From positions 113,501 through 177,500 of the forward strand of contig CALZFC010000130.1 in the NCBI GenBank assembly GCA_945643635.1: a stretch of DNA of 64,000 nucleotides, in the 5' to 3' direction. Position numbers and translations under genes: made by a program. The notes under the pieces are model-generated. The model saw only the letters and a program-made list of their open reading frames with translations. It made no database searches and was not told the origin of the DNA. This stretch comes from Allodiplogaster sudhausi. Its lineage: Eukaryota; Nematoda; Chromadorea; Rhabditida; Diplogasteridae. Positions 1 to 9,621 of the stretch are shown here, piece after piece (the first letter of the stretch is position 1; every line of letters begins with the position of its first letter).

Positions 1-241
1 ACATGCATAACAGAGCATATTCTCATGCAAGTGATAAGGAAATGAAAATGTTCACACTGTAACTGAAAGAAACTCTGGTGCGCCTGAAATCATTCAGAGA
101 TTATCTCTAAAACATGCAAAATAAATTTTTAACGTATTCATTAATTTAAAAGAAGTAGCAATCTTATTTAGTTTTTGAAATTTTTGAAATCTTTATTTAA
201 TTACATATATTTTGCAGCAAATAATAATAGAAAGCACGCAC

Positions 242-1162
242 CCGTACACGTCGCCTCACAGTCCTCTTTTGTTAGGAAATTATTTTGATTGCCCTTGCGG
301 CCGTTGTAGATGAATGAGCGGCAGACCATTTCCCGTTGGTCGTAATACCTTCAAGCATTTAATTATAATGTTATATGGAAAAGGCTTTTTTTTAACTACA
401 AGCATTAAAAAAAAATACCACGAAAATATGCATTTGAAAGATCTACAGAACAAGTATAGCGGGAGAATAAGGATAATTTTATGATACAAAATTCAAATAT
501 TAAAAATTTCCGCCAAAACCATCGTTCTTGCGCGGGCGCAGGTGCGCCAAGCTCTCCCTGCGCACTCGGCATGCCCTGGCAGGCGGCGGGTACGGCGGGC
601 GAGCCGGGGCAGCACTGGAACTCGGCCGAGAGCAGGCCGAGATGGCACCAGTGCGCGGGGCCACACTCGCCACCGGAGAAGGAGCACGTGCGAGGCCGGC
701 CAGCGGGATCGAGCAGCGGGTCGCCAGAGGGGCAGACATTGGTGAAGGCTGGAGAGAGAGAGAGAGAGAAAGAGAGAGAAAGAGCGAAGAAGAGAGAGAG
801 ATTGAAGAGAGAAAGCAGAGAGAGCGAAAGAGAGAGAGATATGGAGAGAAAGCAGAGAGAGAAAGAGTGAAGAAGAGAGAACGAGAAGCGGAAAAAAACA
901 AGGAAGAATGATAGGATGCAAGAGATTCAAGATGGAGAGAATTGGAGCCAGAGTGAATGAATGGAAGAGAAAACGAGAGTGAGTAAACCTGGACACGTGA
1001 GTTCGCACTCCTCCGGCGAGAAGAAGTTGTTCTGGTTGCCGAATCGTCCCTTGTACGTGAAGGGCACGCATCGCCTCGTGGCTGCCTCGTAGTGCCAGCG
1101 GGGCAGCTCCGACTCGCCCGAGCCAACCACCAGCGGCAGCATGCAGATGTCGGGTCGTTCCA
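242..1162 (-). CDS. mlt-11: Kunitz 9, lustrin 8, Kunitz 10 (three exons, gene continues left)
   Basis: Kunitz 9 (1162-989) runs from CMLPLVVGSG to ECELTC. Exon 748-520 holds lustrin 8 (NVCPSGDPLLDPAG, HWCHLG, FQCC) and the first loop of Kunitz 10 (CQGMPSAQGELG ... QERW). Kunitz 10 ends in 348-242 (YYDQREMVCRSFIYNG, NQNNFLTKEDCEATC). The final donor is GTGCGT at 241-236. The leftmost 235 bp hold no further exon that I can recognise. Confidence 0.8.
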
Positions 1163-3239
1163 CTAATTAGCATAATTAATTTGCATTATTAATTAGCATA
1201 ATTAATCTAATACAATTAATTCAGATAATTTAATAAATACAATAATGTGCTAACTACTATATAATATGTTATACCTCACTAAAACATCAACTTCACATTC
1301 ACAATCACATACAAGTACGTGAAGAACAACAACATGTTTCATTACGTTCAAAGTCGCCAGACGCTCCGGACATATTCATGGATGTGTTGACTGAAGATTT
1401 GTAGAAGTTTATTGATTCAGTTTTAAAAGCTTTCAAAAAATATTTCTCACTTTCAGAGATGAGTCTATGCGTGTAGTTACTTATTAAAGAAGAAATTTTA
1501 CTGGAAATATCAAGAATTGCTAACGTGTCTGACGATGAGCGTGAAACTTTTTCGAATTTTGCCTACTATTTTAATAATAATAATTTTAAAAAATATTTTC
1601 AAAATGCCACCGCGAACCTCGATTCGGGCAGCAGACGGTGGTCGACGTGAAGGCGCCGACGTGGCACCAGTGCGTGTCGTCGCAAGTGCCGTTGCCACCG
1701 GAGGCGCACAGGATCGGCCGTCCCTCAGGGCCCATCTCGGGCTCGCCACCCGCGCAAGGGTTATCCAGTTCTAGTTTTGTCAGGGATTTAGGAGGAAGAG
1801 GAGATGGGTTGGGAAAGTTATCCACTTCTAGTTAGACTCGCCATCTTCATCAGGGGAGGGGGAGGAAGCGGGGGGCAGATTAGGAATGGGGATTCTGGCG
1901 ATTAGAAGAGATTTCCAAGGATTCAGCACGAGGTATCAGGGTATCGAGTTTGGATAAGAAAAAGCTTTTTAGCAAGCTCTTTGTCAGAACGGCTGAGCAG
2001 AGGGGTAAAGGGGAGGAAATGGTTGAGATTTTTTTTTGTAAACGGGTTTTACATGCTGACTAATCACAGTGAAGGACAGGAGATGAGGAAAAGAGTTAAA
2101 ATTGCCAAGAATCTCAATTGCAAGAAGGAGAAGAAGACGAGAGTTTTTAATACGAGATGAGACGAAGGCGAAAAAGTTAAGCATTTTTTTTTCTAAGCTG
2201 ATACAATCGGAAGCGTGTCTAGTGTCTACTTATGCTTCGTTATCTCTATGCATCTCTTTCTCTCACTCTCTCTCTCACTCTCTCTCTCTCTCCCTCTCTC
2301 TGTCTCTCTCTCCCTCTCTCTGTCTCTCTCTCCAACTCCTACCGTAGCACGTCCGTTCGCAGTCCTGCTTCGAGAGGAAGTTGTTCTGAGTACCCTTGAG
2401 GCCGCAGTACGAGAAGGGCAGGCAGCACTGCTGGCTCGGGTCCCAGTACCAGCGCGCCAGCTGAGAGCGGCCCATTCCTCGGTCGGCCGGCTGGCCGCAA
2501 GGATCGCCGCCTGTGCAAGCAAACTGTTACAGAGCATTATTAGGCATAACTCACCCAAGCCCCAATCCTATAGCTACTTTTCGGCACGATTTCAATGGTA
2601 ACAACCATTGCCGAAACCACTAGTCACAATGGGTTTTTTTTCTAGAAGCTCGTATGCATCACTGTTTCTGTCTCATTTGTAAAGATTTCTCCCATTTCCT
2701 TTTCTTTTTTTTTTCTTTTTTTTCTACACCAGCTTCCCTATAGTCAACTAACCAAATAAGGCTTGATTTAAAATAGCAATATGACTCGATCTGCCCAGCA
2801 GGCCAGCAGGGGCAGAAATCTGATTTAAACATGCATACAATGTATATCGCACAATATTTTGCAAAAGTTAAAAATTCCTTGAAAGAAAGAAGGAAAAAAC
2901 GTGCATGAGACAGCCTAGACGAGCAGCACGCAGCAGAAATTGTGGTAATTGTAAATCCAAATTAAACCACGTCAGCGAATAGCCTCGCCAATTAAGCGTT
3001 ATCACTAATTTGAGTAAAGTAAGTTTAAGCATAATTAAGAAACTCTAATTAAAGAAGATATATTACGGGGCTCTTACGATGTTTTTTTTCACGCAACAAA
3101 CATCATAATATCCCAAGAAAGGCACACGAAATCACACGCACACACAAACTCACGCATTTTACCTTTACCGAAACGGTGACGTTTCCTAAAAGACTCTTTG
3201 AACGGAAGAGGGATGAAGAGAGGAGATGACACAAAAAGG

Positions 3240-3279
<40 letters not shown>

Positions 3280-3862
3280 TAAAACAGGACGAGAGAGAGA
3301 GACTGAGAGTGAGAAAAAGACATAGAAGAAGTCCTGACTGAGCACGGGGCAGCAGAAGTTGTGCGACTCTCCGACATGGCAGTAGTAGTTGCCAGGGCAA
3401 GGCGCGGCGGGCGAGCAGGCAGAGTAGAAGCCGGCCACCGCGAACGGCTCGCCCACCTTGCACGGGTTCTCGAACACTAGAGAGGACTAGTTTGATAATT
3501 AATTGAATAATTTATTTATTTATTCAATACAATAATAAGAAAGAAAATGAAGATTATAATTTCATATTACTAATATCGATTGATAGTTTCATTTCAAAAA
3601 TGAAAAAAAATTGTCTAGGAAAGATAATTAATAAAGATGAAAATTAAAAAGAATGACATCGAAAGACTACTCTAAGCCACACCTGGACATCTCTTCTCGC
3701 AGACTTCTTTCGTGAGAAAGTTGTTCGCATTGCCACGAAGGCCGCGGTAGTCGAACGAGACGCAGCGTCTGAACGAGAGATCGAGGGTGAGAGAGCGCAG
3801 AGAGAAAACGCAGAGAGAGAGAACGAGAGAAAGAGAGAGGGAGAGAGAGAAGGAAAGAAATA

Positions 3863-3893
<31 letters not shown>

Positions 3894-5573
3894 TAAAAGG
3901 TGGAAAAAGGCCCGATGGGCTAACCGGATGGCCGGATCGAATGTCCAACGTGCGCTACTCCATTGTCCGATGCCAAGCTGGCGAGGAGGAGCCATGCACG
4001 GATCGGGCACGTCTAGAAATTAAAATATGTAATCGTTAAAATAAGAATCAAACCTTTGGATCTCCCATTCTATGTACGATATGTATCTATCTCATTTCAC
4101 TTTTCGTATTTTCTTTCCATTCCTCCATCCCTTATCTCTCTCTCCCTCTCTTATATTGTTCACTCTCTCTCTCTCTCCATCTCGTACTCACCACTCGGGC
4201 AGCATACTGTAGTCTCGCTCGTTTGGCCAACATGGCACCACTGTTGCTCGGGGCAGACGTGGTTCGCGGCGCAAGAGACGACAGAGACGGCACGCGACAG
4301 CGAGTTGAAAGTGAGCTGAACGGGAGAGGAAAGATATTGATGGGGATAGCGAGAGAGAGAAAGAGAGAGAGAGATAGAGAGAGAGAGATGGAGAGAGAGA
4401 AAGGAACAGAGAGAAAGTGCTGTAGAGAGAGGGATAGAGAGAGGGAAAAGTAATATGAGAATAAGAGCGGGAAGTCACTAACCGGGCAAGGATCTACTCG
4501 TATCGGGCAACGCTTGCGGCATTCATCGTCCGTGGCAAAGTTGTTCTGAATGACGATGGAATGAAAAAAATATATATGCAAAGAATAACATTGAACAATT
4601 TGAATGTATTTGCCTTTTTTCTCTCGTTGTTTTAGTGGGAAAGAAATATTTATGCTGACCGATCAATATATCAAAATATGCACTGACCGCATTGCCTTTC
4701 AAGCCTCGGAACAGGAATGGTAGACATTCTCGCTTATGGGCGTCAAAGTAGAATCTGTAGGAAATCAACTTCTTTGACATGTAAAGAGAGAGTTATCGAG
4801 ATAGACTTGAGAGAGAATGAGAGAGAGAATATAGAATAAAAGAAAGACAACGAGAGAGAGAGAAGGGGAGAGAGACAGAGAGAGTGAGAGAGAGAGAGAA
4901 AGAGAGCCAGAGATCAGAAAGAAAGTGACCTTGAAATGGATGCGGATACCTCTCCCTCGGTGACCTCCAGTCCACATGGATCTGCAACGCCCATGCAGCA
5001 CACGCTGGTCGTTGCGTCGGCCCCTGCAAGTAATTTCGCGTTTGATGAGATATTACCGTACCCAGAGCGGACTGGTGGGCGTGGCTTAAGTTCGCACCAT
5101 GATGGCAAAAGTGCCCAGAGGGACAGCTTGAAGAAGCCGCAGACGGCAGGCACGCAACCGGCTGCTCGGATCGCATCAACGGATTGCCGAAAGGACACGG
5201 ATTCACCCATGTCTGTGGAAAGCTTTTTTTTAAATATGAATTATTGGAAATTTAATAAGGAAATTTTTAAAAATTTTGTGTTATTATTCTATACAACTTA
5301 TACAATAATAATAATAGTGAAGTTAATTTAAATTTTGAATTCTTTTTTTTTTTACAATTAATTGACCTTCTGAATCCAACACTAACCGGGCACGCAGCTA
5401 CGCACGCCTCTTTCGAGATGAAGTTGTTCTCGTTGCCACCGTAGCCTGGAATGAGATCTTTTCCTTTCTAGGAATATGGTCAAATTGGTATTAGAAATTG
5501 GTATTGGATCGTATGATCCATGGCAAAATTACTATGCCTATTTTGGAATAAAGAAATATAAGCTCTCTCTCTC

Positions 5574-5608
<35 letters not shown>

Positions 5609-8600
5609 ATCTCTCGTTTTCTCTCTCGTTCTCTCTCTCCATTCTCTTTCTTTCTCTCTCTCTTTTTCTCTCTCCATCTCCCTCTCTCACTATCTCTCTT
5701 TCTTTCTCTCTCCTGCCCGAGCCCCCAAACCGTACCCGAGTATGTGAACTGCTGGCAAGTGCGCGCAAGATGGTTGAAGAACCAGCGCATGAGTCGATGA
5801 CGTGTACCGGTGCCTAAAATTAATTTTTAAACCTATTCTTTATTTGTTTTAAATTGTCAAAATATTACTTTATCATGCATTGTTTTAGAGGTTATTAAAT
5901 TTTTATATAATGAAAACTTTGATTTTATTTTCAGAATTGTACTAAAAATTAGACAGTAAAAAAAGAATTTTATAAAATAAAACCAAAAACAAACCCGGCA
6001 GAAGAGGCTGCGTGCACGTGGACACGGTCGTCATTGTCGGGCAGCAGATGGACGTCGAAGTGTCAGCACCGAGGTGGCAGAAGCTTCTGGAAGCAGAGAA
6101 AATTATTTCAAATTTCCCGCCAAAACGAAGTTACGAGTGCTTTTGTTGAGAGTTTTGTGATAATTTCGTCTTTCTAAATTGCGTGATCTGTCGCCGTTGT
6201 GTCAGGCAAATAATATTAAAGCAGCCAAAACACTCTTTTGCGCGAATTCAGAAGAGAGTTTTGGCTGCTTTAATATTATATTTATTTTTCAACACGAATA
6301 TACATATTCTAATGAATGAATATGAAAGACTGGAGACACTGACTCCTCAGGACAGTCGTCGTGCACAGAACACGTAATGGGCCTGCGGTCAATGCCAAGG
6401 GGCGGGGCGCCGCCGCACGGATTTCGCCATACTGGACACATTGACTAGAATGAGAGTGTGTCAAGCATTAATTAGCATTAATAATTTCTGTTTTTTATTC
6501 CTTTTGACACTAGTATGGGTCATATATTTAATTATGGCCTAATGGTAAACCCAAAGCTCTCATATATTTGTAGTTCGCACCTCACACTCGTCCTTCGAGC
6601 CAAAATTATTGTTGTTTCCCTTGCTGCCGAGATAGTTGAAAGCCAGGCAGGCGCGCTGATCACGGTCGAAATAATACCTGGAAGACTTTTATTTGCAATC
6701 TTTCAACTCTTAGTGAACTCTCTCTCTCTCGCTCTATATATCTCTCTCTCTCTCTGTATGTCTAGCTCTCTTTCTCTGTCACTCTCTCTCTATCTCTCCA
6801 TCTCTCTCTCTCTAGTTGGATCTCTCGCTCTCTTTTCCCTCTCATCTGCCCCCTCCCCTACCTGGTGAGCGTCGCCCGTCCTATGCCCTTCTCCATTGGC
6901 AGATTGCACCCTTCGACGCCCGCTTCTGAAATGAGTGAGCTTGACATTGTACGTGAGAAGAATTAGAAGAAGCACTCACAGCAAACACACACTCGAAAAG
7001 CCACACTCATACGGTCTCTATTTTAGCACTCGTCTAGCGTCGTCATCATCCATGTTTAGCACTCATATTAATCATTATCCATGTTTAGCACTCGTATAGC
7101 TATCATTTTGTATTTTAGCACTTGAATAGCACGATCATTACAAAATGTTACTTTTGATTTGGTTATCTAAGACACACAATTTCAGTTATTATAACACACA
7201 ACTTCGTACATCAAATTGGCTTAAGTTTGCATAACAAATTTTCACGAAGAGACCATCGTGATCTGGAAGTGCAGAGTGTCTTTAATAACTGAGTAAAAGT
7301 GAAAGTAAACGGATATTTATGCAAAAAAACCTATCTATTATTAGGCGAGCGAAGTAATTTGTCTTCATTTTGTTCGCACATTTTTTCACATACAACTTTC
7401 CTAAACTTTATGTACTTGTTTTCCGCCGACAGACTAACATTTCCGCATCAGTTATTACTTCTGAATGCCCTGATCCGAGATGTCTCTCTTGCTCTAACCG
7501 AGTGCCTGGCAGCATACGGTAGTCGTTGGCTCTGCGCCAATGTGGCAGTAGTAGCCGGCCGGGCAGACGCCCGGCGTCGTCGCCGAACACTGCACGGTCT
7601 GTAGCTGCGCGTTGCGGAACGGCACGCCGAGGCGGCACGGATTCACTGTGAGCGAAATTAAAGTATTAATTCTGCTTTTTTATATTTTAAATTAAATTAC
7701 ATTCACATAAAATATATAATTTCTTTAGAAAAATTTTTTCTAAAATATAAATATACTTTTAAAAAAACTTAGGGAAAAAAGAAGAGAAAAAATATGCGAA
7801 CCTGCCAGACACGCGATCTCGCACTCTTGCTGATTGATAAAGTTGTTCTCGTTGCCCTGCAAGCCGCGATAGATGCACGGCGAGCACGTCTGCGTCAGCG
7901 GGTTGTAGTACCATCTTCAAAAGATCACTTCTTTTTTCTTCGAGTATCAACATTGAACACGCATCAAAAATTCGTGCATACATAAATGGCCAACAAACCT
8001 CTGCAAGTTCGCGCTTCCGATCCCGACGTTCAATGGCTGCTGGCAGCGGTCGACCGGGACTGAAGAGGCACGAGAGCGAGAGATGAGGGTGTGTGAGAGG
8101 AATGAGAGAGAGAGAAGGAACAGAGATCGAGAAAGAAGAGAGGGAAGGAACAGAGAAAGATAGAAGAGAAATAGAGTAGATAGAGATCTAAGGAGAACGT
8201 GAGATGAGTGCCAGGACAGAAAAAAAGTGAGAGGGAGTGCGAGAGAGCGAGAGAGCATGAGAGAGAACATCCAGAGAAAGAGAGAAAGAGAGAAAGAGAG
8301 AAAGAGAGAGAGAGAAAGAGAGAGAGAAATCGTCGTACGTGGCTTGGGACAGCAGACAGTTGACGTGGTCGCCGCTCCGACGTGGCAATACGCCTGGCCG
8401 AGGCAACCGTTTCCTGGCACGCACTGTTGAGGGGGCGTGGCCGTGGGTACCGAGCAGGGGTTGGGCGACTCTGGCAAGGGAGGGGATAGATCAAAGCGAA
8501 AGAATGCAGAGGGCAACTACCGTACTCAACCGAGTAGCAATCATATACATTATATGAATGTATGTATAAGCATAACATCGGGGGGCAGAAGCAGAGAAAA

Positions 8601-9576
8601 TTAATTAATTAATTAATTAATTAATTAATTTGCTTATCAACCTGTCAATATCGAAGAAGATTTAACAACAATAGTAGAGATAATTAATTAATGAGATTAG
8701 AGCAAATTCAGCGGAGGAAACTCAAAACGTTATTATAGCAAGCGATTGTTTTTTTAGAAATCAAAGGAGCACACATTTCAAAAGCATCTTTGGCGGGAAA
8801 GTTGAACATTTCAAACTGTGGATTCATTCGTCGCCAGAAGCCACCTGGACATTGATCCTGGCACTCTTCGAGTGTCGGAAAGTTGTTGCGGTTGCCGCCG
8901 GCGCCAAAGAAGACAAACTCCTGGCAGAGCTTGGCGGCCGAGTTGAAGAAGAAGCGAGTCAGCTTCGACGAGCCGACGCCCTGGTCCTGTGGCAGTGAGC
9001 AGGGATCCACTGAAAAAGGGCGCTCACACACTCGAATGGCACACTCGCCGCACCAGGAGGCGCACTAAATGTCATCACGGCACACCGAAATATCTCATGG
9101 GCCAAAATATTTAAATTACATACATATATATGTATATATATATATAAAGATGCTTTTTTAAATTCAGGATTCTCTGACGTTCCTCAGGAAAATTCTGCGC
9201 CAAGCTTAACACTAATGAAAAAAGCAGGTTAATTTCACACGACTTTAAAAAGCAATGATATCAAAGAATCAAGCACACGAAGCCTGCTCTTGTATGATGA
9301 GCAGATGTTGTGATGCTCTCGTAAGAGTGAGATAAAAAATAAAGTGTCGTCTTAAATAATTATTATGAAATTGGAATGCTTATTGCTAGTTTAATGGCTT
9401 AGTTGTCTACTGGCTTGCAGAGATCAGTTCCCCAAAAGACCTTCGCAGAGTTGCTGGCACGTCTGGAAAGTCTGGAAGTTGTTCGCATTGCCACAGCAGC
9501 CCGACCAATAGAAGAGCTCGCAGCGCATGCGTGCAGGGTTGTAGTACCTGAATGTTATCCTTTCTCTCCCTCGCTT

Positions 9577-9621
<45 letters not shown>

